From: UBA4416 sp943362175
Lineage (GTDB): Bacteria; Bacteroidota; Bacteroidia; B-17B0; Aurantibacillaceae
Length of the DNA: 64,000 nt
Direction: 5' to 3'
Assembly: GCA_943362175.1 (NCBI GenBank)
Contig: CALRIU020000007.1
Coordinates: 1 to 64,000, forward strand
Part shown: positions 8,347-17,550 of the stretch, piece by piece
How the letters are laid out: the number at the start of each line of letters is the position of its first letter
Numbering within the stretch: position 1 is the stretch's first letter
Notes under the pieces: model-generated
What the model saw: only the letters and a program-made list of their open reading frames with translations
What the model was told of the DNA's origin: nothing
Database searches by the model: none
Translations under genes and position numbers: made by a program

Positions 8347-10122
8347 ATGGAAGTAACACGCCTGTTTGATATTCTTGACCTGTATAAAACGACGTATACC
8401 AAAGATGATCTGCTGTGCGCCAAAGAAGATAAGCACTGGAAAAAATACAGCAGCAATGATTTCGTCAACCGCTCCAACTGGGTAAGCTACGGGCTTTTTG
8501 CCCTGGGCCTGAACGAGGGCGATAAAGTGGCGATCATCTCCAACAACCGGCCCGAATGGAATTTCTGCGATTTCGGCTGCCAGCAGGCCAATATGATCTC
8601 GGTGCCCATCTTCCCGACCATCAGCAACCACGACCTCCAGTTTATCCTGAAACATGCCGGCGTGAAAGCGGTCTTTATCTCCGATAAGCTCATCTATACG
8701 AAGCTGGCCGCCATCGAAAAAGAAATTCCGGAGGTGAAATATGTGATCAGCTTCAATCCCCTGGAAGGCATCATGCCCTTCCACGATTTCCTGGAGCTGG
8801 GAAAAACACATCCCTTAGCCGACAAAATAGAAAGCATCAAAACCCGGATCACTCCGGACGATATGATGACGATCCTATACACCTCCGGAACCACGGGTAC
8901 TCCAAAGGGCGTGATGATCTCGCACCGTAACCTGATTTCCAACATCAAGGCCTGCCAGTACCTGGCACCTTTTCAGCTCAACTGGCGGGCGCTGAGCTTC
9001 CTGCCGCTCAACCATGTGTACGAGCGCATGATCAGCATGCTCTACTTATACAAAAATGTATCGGTCTATTATGCGGAGGGCATTGAAACCATCGGCGATA
9101 ACCTCAGGGAAATAAGACCGCAGATGTTTGTGTCTGTGCCGAGGCTCATTGAGCGCGTCTATGAAAAGATCACAGCCACCGGCGAAAAACTCACCGGCTT
9201 CAAACGGAAGATCTTCGACTGGAGCTTACGGATTGCACACCTCTATACGTTGCCGAACACCCATGGCCTGTGGTACAACATCCAGCGCAAGCTGGCAGAC
9301 ATGCTCGTGTACAGCAAGTGGCGCGAAGCGCTTGGCGGAGAGCTGGTATGCATCGTGTCGGGTGGCGCCGCGCTCAACCCCAAACTGGAGCGTGTGTTCC
9401 TCTGTGCCGGTATTACCTGCCTGCAGGGCTACGGCCTCACGGAAACGGCCGTGGTGATCAGCGTGAACTATTATGGCGGCGACAATATCCGTATCGGCAC
9501 GGTGGGCCCGGTGATAGAAGGAACCGAAGTAAAAATAGCGCCGGAGGATCACGAGATCCTGGTAAAAGGCCCGAACATCATGCTGGGCTATTATAAAAAT
9601 CCGGAGGCCACGAAAGAAGCGATTGATGCCGACGGCTGGTTCCACACCGGCGACGTGGGGGAATTTATCGAGGGCCGTTTCCTGAAAATTACCGACCGGA
9701 AAAAAGAGATCTTTAAAACCAGCGCCGGAAAATACATTGCGCCGCTTATGATCGAGAACAAGATCAAGGAAAGCCGCTATGTGGAGCAAAGCATGGTGGT
9801 GGGCGAAAATCAGAAATTTGCTTCGGCCATCATCGTTCCTTCTTTTGCCAATTTCAAGGAATATTGCAAAGACAACGGCATTCCCTGGACCAGCAACGAG
9901 GAGATGAGCCAGCATGAGGCTTTGAAAAAGCTCATCAACGATCATATCAAAGTCATCAATAAGGTACTGGCTCCTTACGAGCAACTGAAAAAGGTAGCCC
10001 TGCTGAAAAAGGAATGGAGCGTGGAAGGTGGCGAGCTCACGCCTAAGATGAGCTTAAAGCGCAAAGTGATTAAGGAAAAGTATGCCGGCGTGATTGCGGG
10101 CATCTATGCTACAGAAGAATGA
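8347..10122 (+). CDS. Long-chain acyl-CoA synthetase (AMP-forming)
   Basis: A 591-residue member of the ANL superfamily. The AMP/phosphate loop T-S-G-T-T-G-T-P-K-G is at 179-188, followed by the G-Y-G-L-T-E motif, G-W-x-H-T-G-D and the hinge/lysine region D-R-K-K-E-I-F-K. It resembles the FadD/FAA group, which activates fatty acids to acyl-CoA at the inner face of the membrane. The ATG at 8347 is preferred to an upstream in-frame ATG at 8317 because the conserved N-terminus begins there. The stop overlaps the mutY start by four bases (ATGA), which implies translational coupling. Confidence 0.9.
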   Translation: MEVTRLFDILDLYKTTYTKDDLLCAKEDKHWKKYSSNDFVNRSNWVSYGLFALGLNEGDKVAIISNNRPEWNFCDFGCQQANMISVPIFPTISNHDLQFILKHAGVKAVFISDKLIYTKLAAIEKEIPEVKYVISFNPLEGIMPFHDFLELGKTHPLADKIESIKTRITPDDMMTILYTSGTTGTPKGVMISHRNLISNIKACQYLAPFQLNWRALSFLPLNHVYERMISMLYLYKNVSVYYAEGIETIGDNLREIRPQMFVSVPRLIERVYEKITATGEKLTGFKRKIFDWSLRIAHLYTLPNTHGLWYNIQRKLADMLVYSKWREALGGELVCIVSGGAALNPKLERVFLCAGITCLQGYGLTETAVVISVNYYGGDNIRIGTVGPVIEGTEVKIAPEDHEILVKGPNIMLGYYKNPEATKEAIDADGWFHTGDVGEFIEGRFLKITDRKKEIFKTSAGKYIAPLMIENKIKESRYVEQSMVVGENQKFASAIIVPSFANFKEYCKDNGIPWTSNEEMSQHEALKKLINDHIKVINKVLAPYEQLKKVALLKKEWSVEGGELTPKMSLKRKVIKEKYAGVIAGIYATEE

Positions 10123-11165
10123 GAACTCCGCACCCTGTTTCCAAAAAGTTAATTGCCTGGTATAAAACCCACAAGCGCGATCTGCCCTGGCGCGACATCA
10201 GCGATCCGTACAGGATCTGGCTGTCGGAAATTATCCTGCAACAAACACAGGTTATACAAGGCCTCAACTATTACCTCAAATTCACAGAGCACTTTCCCAC
10301 CGTGAGCGACCTGGCCGATGCACCCGAAGATAAGGTGATGCGGCTCTGGCAGGGACTCGGCTATTACTCGCGGGCGCGCAATTTACATGCAGCCGCCAAA
10401 TTTGTGAAGGAAAAGCACCGGGGGAAATTTCCGGCAAGCTACGATGAGATCAAAGAGCTGAAAGGTGTGGGCGACTACACGGCAGCGGCTATTGCCTCCT
10501 TTGCCTACAACCTGCCGCATGCTGTGCTCGACGGAAATGTATACCGCGTGCTCTCGCGCCTCTTCGATCTGCATACGCCCATTAATTCCACGAAAGGGAA
10601 AAAAGAATTCCAGGCCCTGGCCGATGAGCTGCTGGACGGGAAGAAAGCCGCCCTGCATAACAGTGCCATGATGGAATTCGGAGCCTTATGGTGCAAGCCA
10701 CAGAATCCCAAATGCGAAAGCTGCCCGGTGCAGGAGCACTGCCTGGCTTTTCAAAACGGAACCGTGGCGCAGCTGCCGGTGAAGGATAAAGCCGTAAAGG
10801 TCCGGAGCCGTTACTTTCACTACATCATCTTCAACTACAAGGATTCAGTCTACATTCAAAAACGCACAAAAAAAGACATCTGGCAAAACCTGTATGAGTT
10901 TTACCTCATCGAAACCGAAAAGCCGGCCACAGAAGAGGATATTCTCCATGACCCCGGCCTGCTACAGATGGCGGGGAGCTTCGGTGTGAAGAAGATCACG
11001 CCGTTAAAGAAACACATTCTTTCGCACCAGCATCTGTTTGGCACGTTTTATGAATTAAGCCTGAAGAACGCATTAACGCACAAAGACCTGCTCCTCATCA
11101 AACGCGACGATCTCATGCATTACGGCCTGCCTCAATTAATCATTAAATATCTGTCGGGTACTTGA
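10119..11165 (+). CDS. mutY: A/G-specific adenine DNA glycosylase
   Basis: A 348-residue MutY. The helix-hairpin-helix L-K-G-V-G-D-Y-T-A-A-A-I-A lies at about 114-126, the catalytic Glu37 in WLSEIILQQT, and the catalytic Asp138 in LDGNVYRV. The iron-sulfur loop has Cys192-x6-Cys199-x2-Cys202-x5-Cys208, the exact family spacing. The C-terminal third is the NUDIX-like domain that reads 8-oxoguanine. It removes A mispaired with 8-oxoG. It overlaps the acyl-CoA synthetase by four bases, so the two are co-expressed, with no obvious functional link. Confidence 0.95.
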   Translation: MRTPHPVSKKLIAWYKTHKRDLPWRDISDPYRIWLSEIILQQTQVIQGLNYYLKFTEHFPTVSDLADAPEDKVMRLWQGLGYYSRARNLHAAAKFVKEKHRGKFPASYDEIKELKGVGDYTAAAIASFAYNLPHAVLDGNVYRVLSRLFDLHTPINSTKGKKEFQALADELLDGKKAALHNSAMMEFGALWCKPQNPKCESCPVQEHCLAFQNGTVAQLPVKDKAVKVRSRYFHYIIFNYKDSVYIQKRTKKDIWQNLYEFYLIETEKPATEEDILHDPGLLQMAGSFGVKKITPLKKHILSHQHLFGTFYELSLKNALTHKDLLLIKRDDLMHYGLPQLIIKYLSGT

Positions 11166-11229
11166 CAGTGTCATTTATATTATTTTATTTTGATAAACGG
11201 CCTCTTTCACATTTAAAAAAACATCCATC

Positions 11230-11811
11230 ATGAATACAATCACATCAGCCAGAAAAGTAAGAACATGGTTCACTGTCTTCGCATTTGCAGGCGCTGTAGG
11301 CATTATGAATGCCCAGCTTTATAAAAACAAGGAGGGGGCCGGCATTATTTCCTTTTTCTCAAAAGCACCTTTAGAGGATATTGAGGGCGTTAACAAAAAG
11401 GTAACCATGGTGTTGAAAACCAGCACCAACGATGTTCAGTTCGGTGTGACCATGCTCAATTTCAAATTCTCAAAGCCCCTGATGGAAGAGCACTTTAATG
11501 AAAATTATGTGGAGTCGGATAAGTACCCGATCTGTACCTTCAAAGGCAAGATCAACGAATCCATCGATTATACCAAAGACGGTGAGCATAAGGTAACAGT
11601 CAAAGGCACGATGGACCTGCACGGCGTTACCAAAGAAGTGGAGATCCCGGGAACGCTCACCATCAAAGGCGGCAACATCCTGATGAATTCAAAGTTCAAG
11701 ATCAAAGTAGCGGATTATAAAATCAAAGTTCCTTCCATGTATGTGCAGAATATTGCCGAAGAGGTAGACGTCACAGTAAACGGGACACTGGAGCCTTTTG
11801 TGAAGAAATAA
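11230..11811 (+). CDS. Secreted YceI-family protein
   Basis: A 193-residue protein with an N-terminal signal sequence (residues about 12-30, ending MNAQ) and a YceI-like body: K-x-x-G-x-I-S-F-F-S-K-A-P near the start, F-x-V-x-M-L-N-F-K-F, and the M-D-L-H-G-V-T-K-E-V motif near residue 135. YceI proteins are lipocalin-like barrels that bind isoprenoids or amphiphiles in the periplasm. It is followed by its own terminator and then by a DUF5777 beta-barrel gene; YceI and DUF5777 genes are often neighbours in Bacteroidota. Confidence 0.88.
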   Translation: MNTITSARKVRTWFTVFAFAGAVGIMNAQLYKNKEGAGIISFFSKAPLEDIEGVNKKVTMVLKTSTNDVQFGVTMLNFKFSKPLMEEHFNENYVESDKYPICTFKGKINESIDYTKDGEHKVTVKGTMDLHGVTKEVEIPGTLTIKGGNILMNSKFKIKVADYKIKVPSMYVQNIAEEVDVTVNGTLEPFVKK

Positions 11812-11860
11812 GCAGCCGCGGCCGGGCTCAGGCGCAGCGGAATAAATAGATTGTTAAGAG

Positions 11861-11891
11861 AAAACGGGAACCGGTGGTTTCCGTTTTTTTT
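11861..11891 (+). terminator. Terminator of the YceI gene
   Basis: A 12-base stem (11861-11872 with 11876-11887, one wobble) and a three-base loop end in a run of eight T. It lies 50 bases after the YceI stop. Confidence 0.8.
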
Positions 11892-11894
11892 GTA

Positions 11895-11902
11895 TATCTT
11901 TG
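11895..11902 (+). promoter_or_regulatory. Candidate -7 element for the DUF5777 gene
   Basis: TATCTTTG matches TAnnTTTG and sits 20 bases before the ATG at 11923, just after the upstream terminator. The -33 side is occupied by the terminator stem and has no clear TTTG at the right distance. Confidence 0.4.
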
Positions 11903-11922
11903 AAAATCAAAATTCAAGCTAT

Positions 11923-12870
11923 ATGGTAAAACCATTTATTTTTTGTTTGTCCTGTTTTGCAGCACTGTCTTCATTTGCCCAGGAAGACCTTTTAGACCTT
12001 GTAAAAGATGAGGCCAAAAACGAGCCTCCCAAAAAAGTATATGCGACTTTTAAAACCACGAAGATCGTCAGCGCCCAAAGTACGGAAACCGTGAAAAAAC
12101 GGAACCTGGATTACAGGATCACCCACCGTTTCGGCAATATCTACAACAGCTCCACGCCAAACCCGCTCAACGATGCAGCGCATACGGCTTTCGGGATGGA
12201 CAACTCCACGGATATCCGCATGTCCTTCGATTACGGGATCACCGATGAGCTTACGGTGGGGATTGGCCGCAGCAAATTCAGGGAGATGAACGACGCTGTG
12301 GTAAAATGGAGATTCCTGACACAGCGCGAAGACAATAAAATTCCTGTATCGGTTTGCTTTTACGGCAATGTGGGCTACACCTCCATGACACCGGCCAACC
12401 TGTATGCAGGCACAATCCGCCCTGCCAAAACCAACGAAGCACACCGTTTTCAATATTGCAGCCAGTTGCTCATTGCCCGCAAATTCAACAACAGCCTGTC
12501 GCTGGAGCTCATCCCGACTTATGTACACCGCAATTTCATCAAGCAGCAGGTGAACACAAAGAATGGCGCGGAGGACCAGAACGGCCTCTTTTCCCTGGGT
12601 ATTGGCGGGCGCGTGAAGCTGAGCAAGCGTTTTGCACTGGTGGCCGACTACTTCTATAATTTCTCGGAGTTCCAGAGGGACAATCCGGCAGGCTTCTACA
12701 ATCCTCTGTCCGTAGGTGTTGAGATAGAAACCGGCGGACACGTTTTTCATATTAACTTTTCCAATTCGCCGGCAATCCTCGAAAGCAGCATGCTGACGAC
12801 AACTCAGGATACCTGGACCAAAGGACAGATCAAGCTCGGCTTCAATATTTCGAGGTGGTTTGTTTTGTAA
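11923..12870 (+). CDS. DUF5777-family outer-membrane beta-barrel protein
   Basis: A 315-residue protein starting at the ATG at 11923, which gives a clean signal peptide ending SSFAQ. An earlier in-frame ATG at 11851 lies inside the upstream terminator and is rejected. The mature part has alternating hydrophobic strands with aromatic ends (for instance R-I-T-H-R-F-G-N-I-Y and D-I-R-M-S-F-D-Y-G-I) and ends in a Phe-containing terminal strand, ISRWFVL. These are features of the Bacteroidota DUF5777 outer-membrane barrels. The function is not known; the neighbouring YceI suggests a role in envelope redox or lipid-like cofactor handling. Confidence 0.8.
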   Translation: MVKPFIFCLSCFAALSSFAQEDLLDLVKDEAKNEPPKKVYATFKTTKIVSAQSTETVKKRNLDYRITHRFGNIYNSSTPNPLNDAAHTAFGMDNSTDIRMSFDYGITDELTVGIGRSKFREMNDAVVKWRFLTQREDNKIPVSVCFYGNVGYTSMTPANLYAGTIRPAKTNEAHRFQYCSQLLIARKFNNSLSLELIPTYVHRNFIKQQVNTKNGAEDQNGLFSLGIGGRVKLSKRFALVADYFYNFSEFQRDNPAGFYNPLSVGVEIETGGHVFHINFSNSPAILESSMLTTTQDTWTKGQIKLGFNISRWFVL

Positions 12871-12879
12871 GCGATAAGC

Positions 12880-13629
12880 ATGCCCCTGTTACAAGCAACA
12901 GATACCATCAGGCGCGCAGCTGTTTCCATTTTTAGTGATCATGCGCTACAGCCCATCGATGCGGCTCCTGTTTTCAGGAGCGGCACACCTTACTACTGGC
13001 CTATTGTACTGCTGTTCCTTGTATTCAGCATGTATGTTTACCTTAACTTTACAAACCCCAAAAAGCTCCTGCAGGTTTTCCTGTCGGTGTACAGCAACCA
13101 GGCTTCCAAACAGCTCTACCGCGAGGATTACCGTTTAACGAAAAGTACTTCCGTCTTGTTATCCCTGGCTTTTGTCATGGTGATGGCCTTCCTGCTCTTT
13201 GTCACCAATAATTATTTCGGTTTTATACTGCAGGGCATTCAGCCTTTGAAGCAGTTCCTCTTTTTTACTGCCTTGATTTTGCTGATGTACATCGTTAAGT
13301 TGTCGTCCAATTATTTCATCAGCTTCAGCACCCTGAGCCAGGAGCTCAACAATGAATACATCTACAACGTCTTTATTTCCTGCCAGACACTGGGTGTTGT
13401 GCTGCTTCCCCTGGTGATCTGTCTCCAATTCTCCAAATATCCTACAGAATGGTTCCTTTATCCTGCGATCATCCTCTGCGGGGCGTTCTATATCCTACGG
13501 TTCGTCAGGGGCTTTATTATCTCCGTCATCGAACAAAACGTTGGGATTTTGTATATTTTTTTGTACCTTTGCGCACTTGAAATCTTACCTCTCCTGGTAC
13601 TGATAAAATTTTTACTGGTTAATTTTTAA
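12880..13629 (+). CDS. DUF4271-family integral membrane protein
   Basis: A 249-residue membrane protein with about six hydrophobic helices (first near residues 42-58, then a basic loop, then near 87-106 and onwards). It matches the DUF4271 family, which in Bacteroidota is found directly upstream of hemD, as here: its stop is one base before the hemD start. The function is unknown; the conserved pairing points to a link with heme synthesis or its membrane use, which is inference. Confidence 0.8.
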   Translation: MPLLQATDTIRRAAVSIFSDHALQPIDAAPVFRSGTPYYWPIVLLFLVFSMYVYLNFTNPKKLLQVFLSVYSNQASKQLYREDYRLTKSTSVLLSLAFVMVMAFLLFVTNNYFGFILQGIQPLKQFLFFTALILLMYIVKLSSNYFISFSTLSQELNNEYIYNVFISCQTLGVVLLPLVICLQFSKYPTEWFLYPAIILCGAFYILRFVRGFIISVIEQNVGILYIFLYLCALEILPLLVLIKFLLVNF

Positions 13630-13630
13630 T

Positions 13631-14905
13631 ATGGCTATCACGAAAAAAAAGGCTGTTAAAGTAGTTTCAAAAGCTAAAGCTACCAAAGGAAAAAATGTAA
13701 CGGTGACTAAAAAGAGCCCGAAGAGCCCAGCAAAAAAGGCAACACGCCCGGCGGGCTCTAAAACATCTCCCGCCAAATCCGCTATTAAAAAAGCCACGCC
13801 GAAAGCAGCACCCAAAAAGGTGGTGAAGAAAGCGGCAGCTCCAGCTAAAAAAACAGTGAAAAAAGCTCCGGTGAAAAAAGCTGCTTCTAAGCCTTCGGCG
13901 GCTCCCAAGGCTGCTCCTAAAAAAGCCGCTAAGCCTGCCGTTAAAAAAGCAGCCCTGCCTGCCAAGGTGCTAGCATCGCAACCCGTGGTGCCAGCTCCCA
14001 GGAAAGCGGTACAGCCTGAAGTCGTAAAGCCTGCTGCTGAAACCACAAAGCCTGTTGCCAGCACTGAAAAAATGGTGAAAGTAGGTGTGAAAACCAAAAA
14101 ACAGCTGGTGGCCGTGGCGCCTCAACCGGTGATTGAGGTTTCCAACCACCCTAAAACCAAGGTAAAAACACTCCTGATTTCGCAACCGAAACCGGAAACC
14201 GAGAAAAACCCTTACTACGATCTTGCCAATAAATACAGCCTCATCGAAACCTTCCGTCAGTTCATCAAGATCGAAGGGCTTCCGGTAAAGGATTTCAGGG
14301 CACAGCGGATTGATATTTTAGAGCATAAAGCGGTGATCCTCACCAGCCGTATGGCGGTGGATCATTTTTTCAGAATGTGCAACGAAATGCGTGTCACTGT
14401 TCCGGAATCGATGAAGTATTTTTGCATCAACGAAGCAACAGCCTATTACCTTCAGAAATATATCCAGTACCGCAAACGCAAGATCTTTTTTGGTCATCAG
14501 ACCATCCAGGATCTGGTAGATGTGATCCGCAAGAACAGGGATGAAAAATTCCTGCTTCCTGCCGCCGATGTGCAAAAAGAGCAAATCGTGGATTTCCTCG
14601 ATGCGCTCAATATCAAATACACCAAAGCCATTATGTACCGCACGGTGAGCGCCGACCTCTCGGATATTAAAAACCTGAACGAATATGATGTGCTGGTATT
14701 TTTTACACCTGCAGGGATCCGTTCGCTGAAACATAACTTCCCGAACTTTGTACAGGGGAATACGCGCATTGCCTGCTTCGGCGTGGCTACTGCCAATACC
14801 CTGCTCAAACATGGCTACCGCCTCGACATTTACGCACCGAACCCGAAAAACCCAAGCATGTCGGGAGCGCTGGATTCGTACATTAAAGAAGCCAATAAAC
14901 GGTAA
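13631..14905 (+). CDS. hemD: Uroporphyrinogen-III synthase with a histone H1-like N-terminal extension
   Basis: A 424-residue protein in two parts. Residues about 175-424 are a HemD domain (starts T-K-V-K-T-L-L-I-S-Q-P-K-P-E, with Y-D-L-A-N-K-Y, later V-L-V-F-F-T-P-A-G-I-R-S-L and A-C-F-G-V-A-T-A-N-T-L), which closes hydroxymethylbilane to uroporphyrinogen III. Residues 1-150 are almost only Lys, Ala, Pro, Ser, Thr and Val, with PAKK and KKA repeats as in histone H1 tails. The extension is in frame, without stops, and follows DUF4271 by one base. An internal ATG at 14072 (Met148) could give a 277-residue HemD without the tail. The tail might bind nucleic acid or polyanions. Confidence 0.88.
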   Translation: MAITKKKAVKVVSKAKATKGKNVTVTKKSPKSPAKKATRPAGSKTSPAKSAIKKATPKAAPKKVVKKAAAPAKKTVKKAPVKKAASKPSAAPKAAPKKAAKPAVKKAALPAKVLASQPVVPAPRKAVQPEVVKPAAETTKPVASTEKMVKVGVKTKKQLVAVAPQPVIEVSNHPKTKVKTLLISQPKPETEKNPYYDLANKYSLIETFRQFIKIEGLPVKDFRAQRIDILEHKAVILTSRMAVDHFFRMCNEMRVTVPESMKYFCINEATAYYLQKYIQYRKRKIFFGHQTIQDLVDVIRKNRDEKFLLPAADVQKEQIVDFLDALNIKYTKAIMYRTVSADLSDIKNLNEYDVLVFFTPAGIRSLKHNFPNFVQGNTRIACFGVATANTLLKHGYRLDIYAPNPKNPSMSGALDSYIKEANKR

Positions 14906-14972
14906 TACTGCCTGCCGCCTTAGTTAGAGATGCTTTGGGATAAGCCGGGCTAAACTCAAGGATATTTCTCTC

Positions 14973-15353
14973 ATGGATTTTACTTTTGATAAGACGGAAC
15001 GGCTGTGCAGCAAAAAAGCGCTGGACGACTTGTTCTCGGGGGGAAAGTCCAAAAGTGCTTTCCCGGTAAAAGTCATTTACAAATCCAGTGTTTACGAAAG
15101 CCCTTTCCCGGCAAGGGTTGTGTTCATCGTTCCAAAGAAAAAACACCGGCGCGCCAACAAGCGCAATACTATACGCCGCCGCATGCGTGAGGTATACCGC
15201 CTCAATAAACACAAGCTCTACGCATCGCTGGAAAACCAGAAACTGGACATCATGTTTGTATACCTCAGCAACGAGGTTCCGGAATACCGACTGATCGAAA
15301 CGGTGATGTGCTCACTGATGGAGCATGTGGCGAAATCTGTGCAAGGCACGTAG
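14973..15353 (+). CDS. rnpA: Ribonuclease P protein component
   Basis: A 126-residue basic protein with the N-terminal F-x-K-x-E-R-L motif and the RNR signature A-N-K-R-N-T-I-R-R-R-M-R-E at about residues 65-77, which binds the RNase P RNA. The size is normal for bacterial RnpA, which helps process tRNA 5' ends. It follows hemD by 67 bases on the same strand. The usual rpmH neighbour is not present; the hemD-rnpA order is common in Bacteroidota. Confidence 0.95.
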   Translation: MDFTFDKTERLCSKKALDDLFSGGKSKSAFPVKVIYKSSVYESPFPARVVFIVPKKKHRRANKRNTIRRRMREVYRLNKHKLYASLENQKLDIMFVYLSNEVPEYRLIETVMCSLMEHVAKSVQGT

Positions 15354-15570
15354 AATGCAGATTGAGCGATTTGGAACACCATCCTCCCTTCTCACGATAT
15401 GCCGTGAACCCCGCCAAAGGAGGGACTTAGCACAGTTTTCACTTGTATGAACGGCTCATCTTATGCTCCTGATATGTTTCTATCGTCCTTATCTGGTTGA
15501 AAAATAGAATATCCCGGTGCGCCCGTCTGACCGAACGGGCAGGGTTGACGCCTTTCGAAAACCGGGTCTC

Positions 15571-15604
15571 ATTAAAAAAGCCATTCACTATTCAGTGAAT
15601 GGCT
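15571..15604 (-). terminator. Terminator of the small secreted protein gene
   Basis: A perfect 11-base stem (15579-15589 with 15594-15604) and a four-base loop are followed on the minus strand by TTTTTAAT. It lies 22 bases past the stop of the minus-strand gene. The rest of 15354-15570 holds no gene; it includes a loose inverted pair CCTCCCTT / AAGGAGGG. Confidence 0.8.
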
Positions 15605-15626
15605 CCGGAAAAAATTTCCTTTAATC

Positions 15627-15908
15627 TTAGTTGATTTTAATGCAACCGTCTTTGATTTCGATGTTAGCGCCGGTTTTTACTTTTACTTCGCCACAGCTTG
15701 TAATGAGCACCGCTTCTGTAGCACCACCCTGGATGGTAACGCTTGATGTTTTGCTTCCGTCGAATGTTACTTCTTTGGTGCTTCCATCAATTTTCACTTT
15801 GAAGGTTACAGATTTAGAATCTTTGTTGTAGTAACGGATAGTTACTGCGCTGAATGCGGTTGATACTGCCAGAGCTACTACAGCTACGCTAAGGATTACT
15901 TTTTTCAT
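15627..15908 (-). CDS. Small secreted beta-rich protein (unknown)
   Basis: A 93-residue protein with a classic signal peptide (MKK, hydrophobic core, ending TAFSA near residue 20). The mature 73 residues alternate Val/Lys/Thr and Gly in a way that suggests a small beta-sandwich, with two cysteines (CGEVK and GCIKIN) that could pair. Nothing in it identifies a function. It has its own terminator and lies downstream of, and on the same strand as, the anti-sigma/sigma pair, with a 98-base gap that is A+T-rich and could hold a promoter. It may be a target of that sigma factor, but this is only positional. Confidence 0.75.
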   Translation of the reverse strand: MKKVILSVAVVALAVSTAFSAVTIRYYNKDSKSVTFKVKIDGSTKEVTFDGSKTSSVTIQGGATEAVLITSCGEVKVKTGANIEIKDGCIKIN

Positions 15909-16006
15909 GAGGTTTTTTGATTTTAGGTTTTTGTAATTACGTTTATATAAATATATAAAATAATTCCACTAACAACCCACTATGAAACTAATTTTACCTA
16001 AACTTC

Positions 16007-16816
16007 CTAAACATTCCCTAAAAGGCACATGGTATCGAGGCTCGGGCTCGGGCTTCCGCCCATATTTTCGATGGTAACGGCAAAGGCTTTGGCACCGGCA
16101 ATCAGCTTCATTTTCTGAAAGGCAACGCCGTTCTCCAGGGTGATAACACCAGCATCTACAGGCTTTCCATCTACTATGGCCCAGAGCTGGTATTGTTTCG
16201 CCTCGGGGCTTGGCGGCAGGGCGCTTGCATTGAAATACAGCTCCTGTGTGGAAGGGTTCCAGTGTACCATCGCGGATTTGGAAACCAGAGAATTCATTCC
16301 GCTCAAGGGAATGGCTTTCATGCCCGGATCCGATACGATGCTGAAATTAGCCGCCAGCTTATTCATGGATTCTTTCTGAGCTTCCATTTCCACGGTGAGC
16401 ATGGTTTTGGAGGCGCTGGCATCCGCCAGACGGTTCTCTATATCGGTTATCCTGTTTTGCAGGGAATAGATATACATTCCGCAACCGATCAATAAGGCGA
16501 CACTCGCAGCAATACCAATCCTGTAAAAATTAAGATTCCCGCCCGACACCGGGGCATTCAAAGGAATGACAGCCGGCTCGGGCTTTTCCTCGCTGAACGT
16601 CAGCTGTGAGGCGATCGCCTGCTTCAGGTCTTTCCGTAAAGGTGGTGTATGTTGTGGCGACAGGCCAACCAGCGACTCCTCGATAAGCTCTATTTCTTTC
16701 AGCAGCTCGGGATGCCTGGTACACATATCCCTGACCATAGAAGCTTCCTCCTCTGTCGTCATCCCTAACACATAGCTCTCTAATAACCCTGAGGATATGA
16801 TCTGCTCTACGTTCAC
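16007..16816 (-). CDS. RskA-like anti-sigma factor
   Basis: A 269-residue single-pass membrane protein. Residues 1-75 are the cytoplasmic sigma-binding part (L-L-E-S-Y-V-L-G near residue 11, then M-C-T-R-H-P-E-L), residues about 99-118 the membrane helix, then a coiled coil, and residues about 165-269 the periplasmic RskA C-terminal domain (Y-Q-L-W-A-I-V-D-G-K-P and the F-A-V-T-I-E-N-M-G-G-S-P motif). Such proteins hold an ECF sigma factor inactive until a signal outside the inner membrane releases it. The start overlaps the end of the sigma gene by four bases, so they are translated together. Confidence 0.9.
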   Translation of the reverse strand: MNVEQIISSGLLESYVLGMTTEEEASMVRDMCTRHPELLKEIELIEESLVGLSPQHTPPLRKDLKQAIASQLTFSEEKPEPAVIPLNAPVSGGNLNFYRIGIAASVALLIGCGMYIYSLQNRITDIENRLADASASKTMLTVEMEAQKESMNKLAANFSIVSDPGMKAIPLSGMNSLVSKSAMVHWNPSTQELYFNASALPPSPEAKQYQLWAIVDGKPVDAGVITLENGVAFQKMKLIAGAKAFAVTIENMGGSPSPSLDTMCLLGNV

Positions 16817-17385
16817 TGCAAAATTTCTTTTTTCGTTAATTCTCTTAATGTTATAATCGCCTGCCGCACTTTCGTTTTCACTGTTCCCAGCGGAATGTTC
16901 AGCTTTTGAGAAATCTCTTCCTGCGTGTAACCCTGGAAATACGCCAGATCGATGATCTGCTGCTGATCTTCCTTCAGACCTGCAATGATGCTTTGCAAGC
17001 CTATGTTTTCGTGGGAATTGTTTTCGGCAAACATATTATTACGATGATATACGGTATCGCTTGCCTCCTGGATTTTATTTTTAACTTTTTCGTGCCTGGA
17101 GCGCGTGCTGTCTATCGCCATGTTGCGGGCAATGTTCAGCATCCAGGTATACAGGCGTCCTTTTTCTTCGTCGTAAGAAGCAAAGTTGTTCCAGATTTTA
17201 ACAAATACATTTTGTAAAACATCTTCCGCCTCTTCCTGGTCGTTGACAATGTTATAGATAATGCTGAAGAGCGCTTTCGAGTAATTATCATACAGATAGG
17301 AAAACGCCTTCTGGTTTTTTTCCCTGATCAGTACAATCAGCTCTTCCTGAGTATATGTGACTTTTTTTATGGTCGTTATTTTCAC
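16813..17385 (-). CDS. ECF-type RNA polymerase sigma factor
   Basis: A 190-residue sigma-70 family protein with region 2 (A-F-S-Y-L-Y-D-N-Y...A-E-D-V-L-Q-N-V-F-V-K-I-W, then the W-M-L-N-I-A-R-N promoter-melting segment) and region 4 (Y-T-Q-E-E-I-S-Q-K-L-N-I-P-L-G-T-V-K-T helix-turn-helix). Region 3 is absent, as in all ECF factors. It forms a unit with the RskA-like anti-sigma factor. The divergent neighbours (a Cys-containing membrane protein and a lipoprotein globin) are candidate targets. Confidence 0.92.
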   Translation of the reverse strand: MKITTIKKVTYTQEELIVLIREKNQKAFSYLYDNYSKALFSIIYNIVNDQEEAEDVLQNVFVKIWNNFASYDEEKGRLYTWMLNIARNMAIDSTRSRHEKVKNKIQEASDTVYHRNNMFAENNSHENIGLQSIIAGLKEDQQQIIDLAYFQGYTQEEISQKLNIPLGTVKTKVRQAIITLRELTKKEILQ

Positions 17386-17550
17386 GAAATATAGGTGATT
17401 ATTCCCATAAAAAAAAGTGGTCCTCTCATTAATCCCTCAATGAACAGAGGAACTGTCAAAAGCCTGTTTTAATTCCGGCTAACCTAAAATTTAACAATTT
17501 CATGAAATCCAACCCTGCTTTACGAACGTATCTCCATAAAATTATATGTC

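Noticed and set aside
13612..14097. Long minus-strand reading frame opposite the HemD tail
   Set aside because: Its Ala/Phe/Thr-rich protein is the mirror of the Lys/Ala codon repeats on the plus strand, so it is a shadow frame.
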